A DNA stretch of 64,000 nt from Pseudanabaena sp. FACHB-2040 (GTDB taxonomy: Bacteria; Cyanobacteriota; Cyanobacteriia; Phormidesmidales; Phormidesmidaceae), in the NCBI RefSeq assembly GCF_014696715.1, contig NZ_JACJQO010000002.1, positions 124,001-188,000 on the forward strand. Reading direction: 5' to 3'. This document shows, piece by piece, positions 1 to 8,652 of this stretch. The position numbers and the translations under genes were made by a program. The notes beneath the pieces are model-generated. The model was not told the DNA's origin. It searched no databases and saw only the letters and a program-made list of their open reading frames with translations. Within the stretch, counting starts at the first letter, position 1. Each line of letters begins with the position of its first letter.

Positions 1-423
1 AATCAAAAACGTCAGTGGCGTACCGGCCAGCCAGGGATCGGGGATGCCTGCAATACCGCGAACACCATTGGTCAGCCAGGCTTCATTCTTGAGCACTAAT
101 CGGACGATTTCGGAGATGCCGATAGTTGCGATCGCAAGATAGTCCGATCTCAGCGTCACCGTGACCAGGCCAATTAAAAAGGCCAGCAGCCCAGCAATCG
201 CCATCGCCACGATAGCCCCCACAATAAAAGGGGCATCAAAGCCACCCAGGTAGTTGGTGCTGTCAGGCGTAGTTACAATCGCGCTAGAGTAGGCACCTAT
301 GGCAAAAAATGCGCCAATGCCGATATTGAGAATGCCAGCATAGCCCCACTGAATATTTAGGCCCAAAGAGAGCACGGCGTAGATGCTAGATAGAGTCAGA
401 AAGAAAATTAGATAGTTAATCAT
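1..423 (-). CDS. livM: Branched-chain/neutral amino acid ABC transporter permease LivM (partial)
   Basis: The reading frame begins with ATG at 423 and runs off the left edge, so only the N-terminal 141 residues are visible. It is an inner-membrane permease subunit of the LivHMGF/Nat family, which imports branched-chain or neutral amino acids. Visible hallmarks are the first membrane segments (YLIFFLTLSSIYAVLSLGLN), the GYAGILNIGIGAFFAIGAY stretch typical of LivM, and the LRSDYLAIATIGISEIVR segment. Its start codon overlaps the stop of livH in a TGATG junction, implying translational coupling. The ATPase and binding-protein genes are not in view. NatC/NatD naming would also apply in cyanobacteria. 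Confidence 0.93.
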   Translation of the reverse strand, partial: MINYLIFFLTLSSIYAVLSLGLNIQWGYAGILNIGIGAFFAIGAYSSAIVTTPDSTNYLGGFDAPFIVGAIVAMAIAGLLAFLIGLVTVTLRSDYLAIATIGISEIVRLVLKNEAWLTNGVRGIAGIPDPWLAGTPLTFLI

Positions 424-1280
424 CACCGTCCCCCGAAGAGACCTGTGGGCCTCACAATTAGCATAGCGACCAGAATGGCAAAGGCAACGGCAGCCTTATA
501 CTCTGGGGAGATAAATAGAGTCGAGAGTTCAGAGGCCAAGCCCAGCACCAACCCACCTGCGATCGCACCATAGGGGCTGCCGATGCCGCCCAGAATCGTG
601 GCCGAAAAGATTGGGAGCAGCACCCGCCAGCCCATCACTGGGTTAATCTGCGTGTCTAGTCCTAAAAACACCCCTGCAGCACAGGCCATAATCGCGCCCA
701 AAACCCAAGTCCAGGTGACGACTCGCTCCGTATCAATGCCCGTCACCTTAGCCAGATCAACATTATCGGCCATCGCCCGCATCGCTTTGCCGGTTCTGGT
801 GTACTGCAGAAACAGGTGCAGCCCCAGCATTAGCCCAACCGCTCCCAGCACGATAGTGATCTGATCGGGGCGGAGGTTCAGCCCGGCCAAAGCCACGGGG
901 CGCTGAATGCCCTGCCGGTAAACCAGCTGGTTAGAACCCCAGACCAACTGAATCAGGCTGCGGAAAATTAGCGCAATGCCAAAGGACGAAATCAGCAGAA
1001 TCACCGGCGGCCGACGGCGCAGCTTGCGAAACACCAGCTTGTCTGTCACGACCGCCGTCAGGGCTGTTGCCCCGCAGGCCACCAGGAAGCCCAGCCAGAA
1101 GGGCAAGCCTAGCGTCACCCCTAGGGTGAAAGCAAAATAGGCCCCAATGGTCATCAGGTCGCCGTGGGCAAAGTTGGCAAATCGCAAAATTCCAAAGGTC
1201 AGCGAAACGCCGATAGCCCCCAGCGCCAAAATACTCCCTGACACAATGCCATAAAAGATGAGCTGAAAAAAGTCGGTCAC
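423..1280 (-). CDS. livH: Branched-chain/neutral amino acid ABC transporter permease LivH
   Basis: This 285-residue inner-membrane permease partners LivM. It has about eight hydrophobic segments, and the signature GAIGVSLTFGILRFANFAHG near the N-terminus is characteristic of LivH. The C-terminal half contains GWRVLLPIFSATILGGIGSP, the conserved loop that contacts the ATPases. The start is GTG. Family length is about 290, so the protein is complete. It is the first visible gene of a leftward operon with livM. No binding protein is adjacent upstream, where the next gene (yggT-like) is divergent. A Nat-type neutral amino acid importer is the likely system; exact substrate cannot be read. Confidence 0.94.
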   Translation of the reverse strand: MTDFFQLIFYGIVSGSILALGAIGVSLTFGILRFANFAHGDLMTIGAYFAFTLGVTLGLPFWLGFLVACGATALTAVVTDKLVFRKLRRRPPVILLISSFGIALIFRSLIQLVWGSNQLVYRQGIQRPVALAGLNLRPDQITIVLGAVGLMLGLHLFLQYTRTGKAMRAMADNVDLAKVTGIDTERVVTWTWVLGAIMACAAGVFLGLDTQINPVMGWRVLLPIFSATILGGIGSPYGAIAGGLVLGLASELSTLFISPEYKAAVAFAILVAMLIVRPTGLFGGR

Positions 1281-1441
1281 GGTCTTTGCACACAGCTGAA
1301 AGCATTAAAGCATCGTAGACAATTTTTTACTTCATAACTCCCAGCAAGCAGAGGCGAATGTCCCTTTTCTAGGACAATCTACTGAAATGTGTCTGCCGGA
1401 AGACGTAATTAGATGACTATCTGGCATTCTTATAGATAGAA

Positions 1442-1924
1442 GTGAAAGTTTCAGGCAAACCCGTGAGTCACTCTGATCGTCCGTCCGATCGCGATCGCGC
1501 CTATTCGTCAGACCAGCCTCCTGCCTACAACTACGAGATAGCTCAGCAGCGAATGCGCCAGGAATCTCAGGAGCGCGAGTACCAGCGGCTGCGGTTTGAA
1601 GAAGATCAGTTTGCTAGAGCCCGTCGCCGAGCTATTGTTCATAGAATCATTTGGGGCATTACCTATCTGGTAGGAGCCCTGCAAATTCTGCTGGGGTTGC
1701 GCTTTTTACTGCGCTTGACCGCCGCCAACCCCGACAACACCTTTGCAGGCTTTATTTACAGTCTGTCGCAGCCCTTCGTAGCGCCCTTCTCCACCCTATT
1801 TATCAGCCCAACCTTCGACGGCAACACTCACATCTTCGATGTGAATATTTTGGTGGCGATGATCGCTTACTTGGTGCTGGCCCTGCTCGCGATCTGGCTA
1901 GTGCGCATACTGAGCAACCGATAG
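1442..1924 (+). CDS. YggT family integral membrane protein
   Basis: The 160-residue product has a charged, glutamine/arginine-rich N-terminal 65 residues and then the YggT/YlmG domain. Membrane segment one (IIWGITYLVGALQILLGL, about 68-90) is followed by the family signature RFLLRLTAANPDNTFAGFIY and the SQPFVAPF motif. A second helix lies near the C-terminus. YggT/YlmG proteins of cyanobacteria and plastids are linked to membrane organisation, nucleoid distribution or division, but this copy has only one repeat unit. The start is GTG; a second in-frame GTG lies 21 bases further on. It is divergent from livH. Confidence 0.85.
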   Translation: MKVSGKPVSHSDRPSDRDRAYSSDQPPAYNYEIAQQRMRQESQEREYQRLRFEEDQFARARRRAIVHRIIWGITYLVGALQILLGLRFLLRLTAANPDNTFAGFIYSLSQPFVAPFSTLFISPTFDGNTHIFDVNILVAMIAYLVLALLAIWLVRILSNR

Positions 1925-1974
1925 CCGATCAAACCTAGTCTCAGTGGAGCCGTTTCCCGATCGTTTCTCGCCCT

Positions 1975-2394
1975 ATGGCTCCGATTTACCAGTACGAGTT
2001 CGTCGTGCCCACCGAGGTCATCGACGAAAACAACCATATCAACAACGTTGCCTATGTGCAGTGGATGCAGGATGTTGCGATCGCACATTCCAACCATGTT
2101 GGCGGCACCCAGGCCACGCAGCAGGTTGGGGCCACCTGGGTAGCTCGCTCCCATCAGATTGAGTATCTCCGGCCTGGATTCGCAGGCGATCGCATCCGCA
2201 TTCTCACCTGGATAGCCGATTTTCGCAAAGCCCGTTCACGCCGCAAGTACAAATTCCTGCGCCTGGAAGACAACATCGTCTTAGCGCCAGGAGAAACCGA
2301 TTGGGTATTTATTGACAGCAAGACAGGACGGCCTCGATCAGTTCCAGAAGCCGTCCTGTCTTGTTACGAAATCCTGACAGAAGCAGAACCTTAA
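1975..2394 (+). CDS. Acyl-CoA thioesterase, hot-dog fold (4HBT family)
   Basis: The 139-residue protein has the hot-dog thioesterase layout: a first strand (YQYEFVVPTEVIDENNHINN), then the long central helix beginning VAYVQWMQDVAIAHS. The D-x-N-x-H-x-N-N segment occupies the position of the catalytic Asp region in 4-hydroxybenzoyl-CoA thioesterases. It probably hydrolyses a small acyl- or aryl-CoA. Cyanobacterial phylloquinone synthesis uses a related DHNA-CoA thioesterase, but nothing here ties this copy to that pathway. It begins 50 bases after the YggT gene on the same strand and could be co-transcribed with it. Confidence 0.8.
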   Translation: MAPIYQYEFVVPTEVIDENNHINNVAYVQWMQDVAIAHSNHVGGTQATQQVGATWVARSHQIEYLRPGFAGDRIRILTWIADFRKARSRRKYKFLRLEDNIVLAPGETDWVFIDSKTGRPRSVPEAVLSCYEILTEAEP

Positions 2395-2404
2395 GGAGGT
2401 ACGG

Positions 2405-2596
2405 CTACCGATCGAGATCCGGCTGCAGCTTTTCGGCCTGTTTCTCCATTGTCTCGGCCGCACCTTGAGCCCGATCAATAGCCCCGGTAGGTGCAGTTCT
2501 AGACGCTTCAGACTTCATGCCCTGAATCGCTAAAACGCCCACTATTGAAAAGGCCACCAAAAATCCAACAGCTGTCAGTCCTCGCATTACCGTCAC
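2405..2596 (-). CDS. Small single-span membrane protein of unknown function
   Basis: The 63-residue product has a hydrophobic N-terminal segment (GLTAVGFLVAFSIVGVLAIQ, about 6-25) followed by a polar alanine/glutamate-rich tail likely to form a helix outside the membrane. I do not recognise a family. Codon use matches neighbours and the gene sits convergent to the thioesterase, 10 bases from its stop. It could be an anchored signal peptide or a small membrane protein. It is read in the same direction as the lipoprotein gene, which ends 40 bases upstream of this start, and may share its transcript. Confidence 0.55.
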   Translation of the reverse strand: MTVMRGLTAVGFLVAFSIVGVLAIQGMKSEASRTAPTGAIDRAQGAAETMEKQAEKLQPDLDR

Positions 2597-2636
2597 CTCA
2601 CGGATTGAATACGCTACCTAAGTTTAATTTACCCAG

Positions 2637-3458
2637 CTAAGGAATATCTATCTTTAGAGTGTAGGCAGCATTGCCCCGAGTTCCTCCGACTACGACCTGA
2701 TATTCCCCAGTCTGGGATAGCAGCACATCTCCAGAGGTACTCTCTCGCTCCAGCACAAATCCACTGGGCGAGATCACATCAAAGACAGCATTATCTTCGA
2801 GAGAAGTGATGTCTAAAAACATTTGCTGCCCCCCCTGAGCATCCACTCGGTAAACGTTTCGTTCGCCCTGTACTACAGCGCCTTCTAGCACCACAGACGA
2901 CGTTCCTGGCTCAAATTGCACCTGCTGAGGGCGAATCGTTACTCCCTCTAGCAAGTCAGACGCCTCTAGCCCATCTGGGCCCACAAACCGCTCTTGGGCA
3001 GTGGCACAGTCGATAGCTGTAAAAGTTCTCTGCTCAGTTTTAAGGGTTTCTGGAGTCACTGTCCACACTTCCTGGCTCTCCTGCAGGTCATACTCAATCC
3101 AGGTCGTGACATCCATTGAAATTTGTCCCGCCCGCAAGATCCCCTCTAGCTTCTGAGCATAAGACGAGTAATAGCCCTCCGAATCAGCATGGATGGTCGC
3201 GCTGCTGTCTCCAGTCACGCTTTGGCTTTCCTCCACCGCCAAACGGATAACGCCACTGAGATCTTCAGATTCAATTCCATAGCAGTAACGCCCTGGAGAT
3301 AGAGAGGCCGAGTCAGAACCAGTCTGAGCTGCTGTAGAGGCCGAAGTACTGGCTGAGGTAGGGCTTTGCGAGGAGCGATTTCCTTCGGGCGGGGTGCAAC
3401 CCAGCAGCATAAGCGCTAGGCCAACGGGGAGAGCACAAAGAACTTTAACTGAAGCCAT
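2637..3458 (-). CDS. Putative lipoprotein with C-terminal beta-sandwich (PPC-like) domain
   Basis: The 273-residue product begins with a lipoprotein signal: hydrophobic VGLALMLLGC with the lipobox cysteine at about residue 21. A Ser/Thr-rich linker follows. The middle part (about 55-165) contains a Tyr/Cys segment (PGRYCYGIESED) and a second cysteine (IDCATAQERF) that could form a disulfide. The last 95 residues resemble bacterial pre-peptidase C-terminal domains (YRVDAQGGQQMFLDITS; GEYQVVVGGTRGNAAYTLKI). It is probably anchored to a membrane facing the periplasm or exterior. Function is unknown. A minus-strand promoter must lie in the divergent region shared with the TPR gene. Confidence 0.75.
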   Translation of the reverse strand: MASVKVLCALPVGLALMLLGCTPPEGNRSSQSPTSASTSASTAAQTGSDSASLSPGRYCYGIESEDLSGVIRLAVEESQSVTGDSSATIHADSEGYYSSYAQKLEGILRAGQISMDVTTWIEYDLQESQEVWTVTPETLKTEQRTFTAIDCATAQERFVGPDGLEASDLLEGVTIRPQQVQFEPGTSSVVLEGAVVQGERNVYRVDAQGGQQMFLDITSLEDNAVFDVISPSGFVLERESTSGDVLLSQTGEYQVVVGGTRGNAAYTLKIDIP

Positions 3459-3904
3459 TGAGAGATAAAAGAGATCAAGGTCATCCTTATGTATCCCTCA
3501 CCGATCTCCAACGGCCACTCTGCAAGAAATTGTCACACTGAAACTTCAAATACATCAGTGCTAAAACTTAAGAAGTTGAACTTCCAAACAGCTCGCAGAA
3601 CAACACTATGGGTTACAAGGTCTGCGAAGAGGCTGGGATCACAGTTCCCAAGGCCAGCTTAGACCTAATTAGATATACAGTTCTGCTGGAATAGAAAGAT
3701 TTGCTTGAAACAACAGATTTTCTTGGCAATAGCCAGTAATATCACCATGCATCCTCCTTAGGATATATCTGAAATATTTTGCTTAAATCTGGAGCCCCAG
3801 AAGCTTTAGCGCTTCTCTGTTGGGGCATTAGGGGAGCAATCCCTTTTCCCTCTGTATGTCTAGGGTCTATTTTTCCATCAGAGTGTTTACAACTGTCACA
3901 CCCC
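3459..3904. other. Divergent intergenic region
   Basis: This spacer separates the leftward lipoprotein gene from the rightward NTPase-TPR gene and must hold both promoters. The frame of the TPR gene stays open for 42 codons upstream of its ATG (a TTG at 3779 is possible), but that extension is cysteine/proline-rich and unlike the family. AT-rich stretches lie around 3480-3580 and 3690-3780. I see no convincing terminator, repeat or small gene. Confidence 0.5.
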
Positions 3905-6079
3905 ATGCCAGGTGCCTCTATCTCCGTTCCCCACAACCTTCCGCATCAAGGTACAGCCCGTTTCATTGGCCGCGGCCAAGCCCTACAGAGGCTGCGGCAT
4001 GAGCTGCAGCACGGAGGGCGAGTCACAATTGCTCCAACCGACTACTCATCCGGTATTGGCAAAACAGAACTGGCGCTTCAATATGCCCAAACTTATTGGA
4101 GCGAATACCCTGGCGGTATTTGCTGGATTAACGCTCAGGTGGGCCGCATTGAGGAACAGGTGCTTGAGTTTGTTAAATACCAGCTAGAGCTAGAACCGCC
4201 TTCGACGTTGGCAGGATCTGTGCTCACTCTGCCGCAGCAGTTAGACTGGTGCTGGCAGCACTGGCGACCAGACGAGCGGGTGCTGATTGTTATTGATGAA
4301 GCGACTGACTTGGCAACCTGCCGCAGAGTTTTACTGCCGCAGGCAAATCAGTTTCATATTATTGTGACGAGTCTTGAGCCAGATTTGGTTCCTCGCAGCT
4401 CTACCCTAATTTTAGAAGGGCTATCGCCCACCACCTCTCTCCAGCTCCTCTACCCTGATAAAGTCGCAACCTCCCTAGAAAATACAGCGGCAACGAAAGC
4501 GGCAGCAGCTCTTTGTCAGTGGTCAGCCCAGCTTCCCCTGACCCTCAAGCTGTTAGCAGCATACCTAGCCCAACCGCCAAAGCCCTCTCCTGCTCAAGTT
4601 CAGGCACAGCTAGATTTAATTGAGCGACACCAAGCCCAGAATGTTGGCTATAGCGTTCATTTTCGGGAGATGGCCGGCTCTAGATTGAGAGCTGTTTTGG
4701 AGTTAATCTGGGCGGTTCTAGAACCTGAAACTCAGAGTGCGGCTTGCCTGCTAAGCCTCTTTGCGCCAGAGGCCATTCCTCTCGACCCAGCTGAATGGGC
4801 TCTGCAGGGAATAACTGGCGAGAACTACTGTATTCGCCCGTCTCTTGAGCAGCTCCAATCCTTTGCTTTGCTAGAGCCCGCTCAGGCCCCTGTACCCGCA
4901 CTATCGCTGCATCCGTTGATTAGAACATTCTTCCGCGAAAAGCTAGCGCTCGGCGCAGAATCAATCATTCCACAGCAGATTTTGGAGCGGGCCCTAGCTG
5001 CCACTTTGGCTGGGATTGCCCGCGCAATTCCTCAGGAGTTGACGCCTGAGATGACGGTGGCACTATCCCCGATCTCAGGCCATTTAGCTGAAGTCGTTCA
5101 GCACCATCCCAATCGGTTGAGTGATGAAAATTTGATTTGGCCTTTTATTGGGTTGGGTCGGTTTTACCAAAGCCAAGGGCTTTTTAGCTTGGCTGAACCC
5201 TGGTGGCAGGCTTGTTTGGTAGCGACCCAACAGCGGTTTGGGGAAACCCACCCAGATGTGGCTTTTAGCTTGAATAACTTAGCGCTGATTTACAGGCACC
5301 GGGGCTACGTCGAGAAGGCAGAAGCTTTTTACCAGCAGTTTATCGAGAAGATTAGCCAGCTATTTAAGGAAGAGCACCCAACCCGGGCTACAGGGCTAAA
5401 CAATTTGGCTGCCCTCTATCGCTCCCTGGGGCGCTTAGAAGAAGCTGAAATGCTGTACCAGAAGGCTCTTGTAGAAGAGCATCCACCCGAAAACGATCAT
5501 CTTTCAGTAGTTACCAGTCTGAACAATTTGGCTGATCTCTACCGCTGCCAAGGACGCTGCAGCGAAGCTGAGCCCCTGTACCAAAAAGCTCTGGCGATGG
5601 CTCAGCGACTGCTTGGCAGCGAGCATGCTGTTGTTGCTACTTGCTTGAACAACTTGGCTCAACTCTACTGTGCCCAAAAGCGCTACAAAGAAGCCGAAGC
5701 TCTGCATACGCAGGTGCTCAATATGAGGCGGCGACTGTTTGGAAAAGAACATGTTGCGATCGCAACTAGTCTAAACAATCTAGCAGAGCTCTATCGGATT
5801 CAGGAGCGCTATCGCAAAGCGGAAAGCTTATACACCCAGTCGCTAGAGATGATCAGGCGAATTTCAGGAGAGGAGCATCCAACTTTTGCCAGTGGTCTAA
5901 ATAATCTGGGCGTTCTCTATGCCCGTTTGAGGCGTTTTGACCAGGCGATTAACCTACTGCAACAGGCCCTGACAAAACAACTGCAGCTACTGGGGGAGTC
6001 TCACCCAGATACTCAACGAACCCTGCATAACTTAGACAACGTGCGAGCGGCTAAGCGGCAAAAAAAATGGGTGAGGTAG
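3905..6079 (+). CDS. STAND/NB-ARC-like NTPase with C-terminal kinesin-light-chain TPR repeats
   Basis: With the ATG at 3905 the protein has 724 residues. Residues about 10-30 (NLPHQGTARFIGRGQALQRL) match the entry motif of cyanobacterial NB-ARC/TPR proteins. The P-loop reads YSSGIGKTELALQY, with lysine 53; the first glycine of GxxxxGKT is replaced by tyrosine 47. A Walker B-like RVLIVIDEATDL follows at about 120, then a winged-helix region. The C-terminal 300 residues hold about seven 42-residue TPRs with the core SLNNLA-LY-----R--EAE-LY. Such proteins are signal-responsive scaffolds. No effector domain is fused and no obvious partner gene adjoins. The earlier TTG start is less likely. Confidence 0.85.
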   Translation: MPGASISVPHNLPHQGTARFIGRGQALQRLRHELQHGGRVTIAPTDYSSGIGKTELALQYAQTYWSEYPGGICWINAQVGRIEEQVLEFVKYQLELEPPSTLAGSVLTLPQQLDWCWQHWRPDERVLIVIDEATDLATCRRVLLPQANQFHIIVTSLEPDLVPRSSTLILEGLSPTTSLQLLYPDKVATSLENTAATKAAAALCQWSAQLPLTLKLLAAYLAQPPKPSPAQVQAQLDLIERHQAQNVGYSVHFREMAGSRLRAVLELIWAVLEPETQSAACLLSLFAPEAIPLDPAEWALQGITGENYCIRPSLEQLQSFALLEPAQAPVPALSLHPLIRTFFREKLALGAESIIPQQILERALAATLAGIARAIPQELTPEMTVALSPISGHLAEVVQHHPNRLSDENLIWPFIGLGRFYQSQGLFSLAEPWWQACLVATQQRFGETHPDVAFSLNNLALIYRHRGYVEKAEAFYQQFIEKISQLFKEEHPTRATGLNNLAALYRSLGRLEEAEMLYQKALVEEHPPENDHLSVVTSLNNLADLYRCQGRCSEAEPLYQKALAMAQRLLGSEHAVVATCLNNLAQLYCAQKRYKEAEALHTQVLNMRRRLFGKEHVAIATSLNNLAELYRIQERYRKAESLYTQSLEMIRRISGEEHPTFASGLNNLGVLYARLRRFDQAINLLQQALTKQLQLLGESHPDTQRTLHNLDNVRAAKRQKKWVR

Positions 6080-6088
6080 CCTCACCCA
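6068..6088 (+). repeat. Perfect hairpin whose loop is the stop codon of the TPR gene
   Basis: A 9-base arm (6068-6076, TGGGTGAGG) and its exact complement (6080-6088) flank TAG at 6077-6079, which is the stop codon. No U-tract follows, so this is not a canonical intrinsic terminator. It may stabilise the 3' end or contribute to Rho-dependent arrest; chance is possible. Confidence 0.6.
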
Positions 6089-6588
6089 CAAAATACAGGA
6101 GTTAATGAGGAGATTACGACTACAGTCAAAACTGGCTTGGTGACTATTTCATTGGCCTGAACGCCTGATAACGGCTGGATGCTTTAGGTTCTTTACGGAG
6201 CTACTAGAGCACTCAACGTTTTCCGCGCCTTGCCATTGATTACAGTCAATATGACCTAGCCACTTGATATAGCCAAATCTATGTTTACATTTCAGCAGAA
6301 AAACTTGGATTGTGCAACCCTCAAGTCAAAAAACTGAGCTCACTGAGCAAGAAAGCTTTGCATAGCTTAATTTTGGTTTACTATTAGCCAGCATTAAAAG
6401 GGATTTGCAATGAGCTGTCAGTCTGTTTCGTAACACCTGCTGACGACCTCAGAAACCCCGGCTTGTCAAGGCTTGCAGCGATTGGCGGGCTATCCTCACA
6501 CGCCCAGAACGCTAGGCAAAAAACTCAAGACAGAACTCTGCGATTTGCCGTGGCCGTACAATAAACGTACTCACCTATTGCAAAAAAT
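6089..6588. other. Non-coding stretch of about 500 bases
   Basis: No frame with cyanobacterial codon character crosses this stretch on either strand. The region is moderately AT-rich around 6240-6400 and ends with a likely promoter area for the small gene at 6589. I find no tRNA, recognised riboswitch or repeat. A small RNA is possible but there is no direct sign of one. Confidence 0.4.
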
Positions 6589-6804
6589 ATGCCTGTCGAA
6601 GCCGTCGGAAACCCACCACCCGAAGCCGATCAACTCCGCTCTGCTCTAGAAAAGCAGCTTCCCGAAATCATTGCCAGCTTCAATCAAGTCTTGCGCGAGC
6701 AGTATGGTCTCTCAGGCATCAGCGTAGGCGGCTTTACCGTCGTTCCTGAGGGGACTGTTCCCAGCACCGTCATCTGTGACCAAGAGAGCTGCTCTGTTGA
6801 GTAG
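6589..6804 (+). CDS. Small hypothetical protein
   Basis: The 71-residue product is acidic and soluble. A helical N-terminal half (DQLRSALEKQLPEIIASFNQ) is followed by a glycine/valine-rich segment and ends with two cysteines (VICDQESCSVE). I do not recognise the family. There is no clear Shine-Dalgarno sequence before the ATG, but the frame and composition look coding. The C-terminal C-x4-C could bind a metal or form a disulfide. It is convergent with the EamA-like gene downstream. Confidence 0.5.
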   Translation: MPVEAVGNPPPEADQLRSALEKQLPEIIASFNQVLREQYGLSGISVGGFTVVPEGTVPSTVICDQESCSVE

Positions 6805-6875
6805 GCTGACCAAAGCCTCTATAAAGTCGTTTGCATCACTGGCTAGAGTGCTACGGATGCCCCTGTATTCTCGGC

Positions 6876-7277
6876 CTATCGGGAAGCAACCAGGGCCACT
6901 CCGCACACAATTAGACCTAGCCCTACTGCTCGCCCCAAGGAGATCGATTCATTGAAGACAAAATAGCCCGCCAGCACCGAGATTAAATAAATTAAAGAGG
7001 CTGAAGGCGCGGCAACAGACAACTTTACCCGCGTCAGCAGCAGAATATACAGAATAGCCCCAACCCCATAGGCCATCAGTCCGGCAACCAGGGCGGGGGT
7101 GGTAGCAATTTTGAGAATGTGGCCTATGGCGTTGTCTGAGGTAACCGCACCCAGCTTTAGGGCACCCAGCTTCAAAAAAATCTGCCCCAGGGAGCTCGCT
7201 ACTACAGCAATTAGCAGCAGTCCAAATTCCGCTAAGCTCAAGACCCAATCATCCCTGTGAATCGAGACAGCTCTCAT
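6876..7277 (-). CDS. EamA/SMR-type four-helix membrane transporter
   Basis: The 133-residue protein has four hydrophobic helices, the length of small multidrug resistance or half-size EamA transporters. Helix one contains the SLGQIFLKLGALKLG motif and helix four the GRAVGLGLIVCGVALVAS ending common in EamA-like proteins. The FNESISLGRAVG segment before the last helix is typical of the drug/metabolite transporter superfamily. These act as homodimers or paired subunits. Substrate cannot be predicted. It lies downstream of ndk on the same strand but is separated from it by a strong hairpin, so it probably has some independent expression. Confidence 0.75.
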   Translation of the reverse strand: MRAVSIHRDDWVLSLAEFGLLLIAVVASSLGQIFLKLGALKLGAVTSDNAIGHILKIATTPALVAGLMAYGVGAILYILLLTRVKLSVAAPSASLIYLISVLAGYFVFNESISLGRAVGLGLIVCGVALVASR

Positions 7278-7294
7278 CCTAAATGAAATTTCTC

Positions 7295-7324
7295 AGCAGA
7301 GACGCGATTGATCGCGTCTCTGCT
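7295..7324 (-). terminator. Perfect 14-bp hairpin after ndk
   Basis: The arms 7295-7308 and 7311-7324 are exact complements with two central bases, placed 7 bases downstream of the ndk stop. On the minus strand it is followed by GAGAAATTTCATTT, a weak T-rich tail. It probably ends or attenuates the ndk transcript before the EamA-like gene. The stem contains a HIP1-like GCGAT/ATCGC core. Confidence 0.65.
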
Positions 7325-7331
7325 AGGAGAA

Positions 7332-7781
7332 TTATTCGTACAGCCAGCCTTTAAGGGTAGGTTCCCAAGACGCCAGTTCCTCAGGTTTGAACCAGAGGGC
7401 GATTTCAGTCTGGGCGGTTTCGGGGGCATCAGAACCGTGAATGATATTGCGGCCAATGGTTACACCAAGGTCGCCTCGAATGGTTCCTGGTTCTGCGGTC
7501 AGCGGGTTGGTGGCCCCAATGATCTTGCGGGCCGAGGCAATCACGCCATCGCCTTCCCAAACCATGGCTACGACTGGGCCAGAGGTGATGAAGTCAACTA
7601 GCCCAGCAAAAAAGGGCCGCTCCCGGTGTACACCGTAATGCTCCTCAGCCAGTTCGCGGGAAACTGTCATCAATTTCAGGCCAACCAGGGTAAAGCCTTT
7701 GGTTTCAAAGCGGCGAATGATTTCTCCGACCAGGTTCCGTTGAACCCCATCGGGCTTAATCATCAAAAACGTCCGTTCCAC
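7332..7781 (-). CDS. ndk: Nucleoside-diphosphate kinase
   Basis: The enzyme transfers the gamma-phosphate of ATP to nucleoside diphosphates through a phosphohistidine intermediate. The 149-residue length is normal. The entry motif [20 protein letters not shown] carries lysine 9. The active-site segment [18 protein letters not shown] holds catalytic histidine 115. The Kpn-loop region and C-terminal W-x-x-x-x-x-x-WLYE ending are present, so the protein is complete and should be active in the cytosol. Transcription runs leftward and appears to stop at the strong hairpin just after the gene. Confidence 0.97.
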   Translation of the reverse strand: MERTFLMIKPDGVQRNLVGEIIRRFETKGFTLVGLKLMTVSRELAEEHYGVHRERPFFAGLVDFITSGPVVAMVWEGDGVIASARKIIGATNPLTAEPGTIRGDLGVTIGRNIIHGSDAPETAQTEIALWFKPEELASWEPTLKGWLYE

Positions 7782-7953
7782 AGATTCCTGCTCCTAAGGT
7801 GCATGACAAACCTTCTCTATGCTCAGAAACGAGGTGTACCTTTGTAAAGCACCTCGACCAATCTTTTGATTTAACTTTCCTATGGGTCGCCTGCGCCTCC
7901 GGACAAGGTTTACGGTAAGCGGCAAAGGCTTACCGACTCTTTATCACGGTCGC

Positions 7954-8571
7954 TTAGGCCAGCGGAAAAAACTGATCGGCCAACGGATCATACCTCCAGG
8001 ACTGCCCCTCTGGGTCTCGTTCGCCCGACCAGGAGCCAAAATCGGTGGCCCATTTCTTCTGGTGCAGCAGAGCGGTTGAACACTTCAGTCGGGCGGCCAG
8101 TTGATCTGGCAAAATGGGCGGCTCGGGAACTGAGCTGGGATCTACTGCGATCGCAAGTGCCCCCTCACTCCCCGTTTGAATTCCCGGCGAAGAGAAAGTG
8201 TAGAGAATATCGCCCTGCTCCGTCGGCTCAAAGTTGGCATAAAACTCGCGGGCACGAGCATCGAGAAAAGTGCGGGCCTGGGGGCCGGTGAGGCGGGCTG
8301 CGATCGCAAAATCCAACACGCTAATACGACCACCGCTAGAGCGAATCAGCTGATAAAAAAGCTGGTGCAAATCCTGCTGCCGCTGCTGCTGCCGTTGCCA
8401 AAGCCAAAAAACCGCGCCAAACAGGGCCGCCAAGACCAGCCAGGGCAGCAAAATTTGCAGAATCACCAGCAGCAGCAAGACCGAGCCAATTAACACTATT
8501 GCCTGCAGTAGCCGGTTTTCCACAGTCAAAGGAAAAGAATAGGATTTACGACGGGGCATTACGATAGGCAT
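7954..8571 (-). CDS. Cyanobacterial membrane protein with cytosolic C-terminal domain, unknown function
   Basis: The 205-residue product starts with a basic N-terminus (MPRRKSYSFP), then a long hydrophobic stretch of about 40 residues (LLQAIVLIGSVLLLLVILQILLPWLVLAALFG), likely a helical hairpin. A glutamine-rich linker follows. The C-terminal 140 residues are soluble, and the segment SSGGRISVLDFAIAARLTGPQARTFLDARA looks like a winged-helix start. I do not know the function. A second ATG at 8559 (MPRRKS) is an equally good start. The upstream neighbour is divergent. Confidence 0.7.
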   Translation of the reverse strand: MPIVMPRRKSYSFPLTVENRLLQAIVLIGSVLLLLVILQILLPWLVLAALFGAVFWLWQRQQQRQQDLHQLFYQLIRSSGGRISVLDFAIAARLTGPQARTFLDARAREFYANFEPTEQGDILYTFSSPGIQTGSEGALAIAVDPSSVPEPPILPDQLAARLKCSTALLHQKKWATDFGSWSGERDPEGQSWRYDPLADQFFPLA

Positions 8572-8652
8572 AGAGTCTCTATGACCCTATTAAGAGTTTA
8601 GTCAGCTCTTTCCGGAGAGTCATCTGACTGTGAAGTATTGCGGGGTGCCCTA

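Noticed and set aside
1315-1330. Possible NtcA site GTA...TAC before livH
   Set aside because: The spacing is ten bases rather than the required eight.
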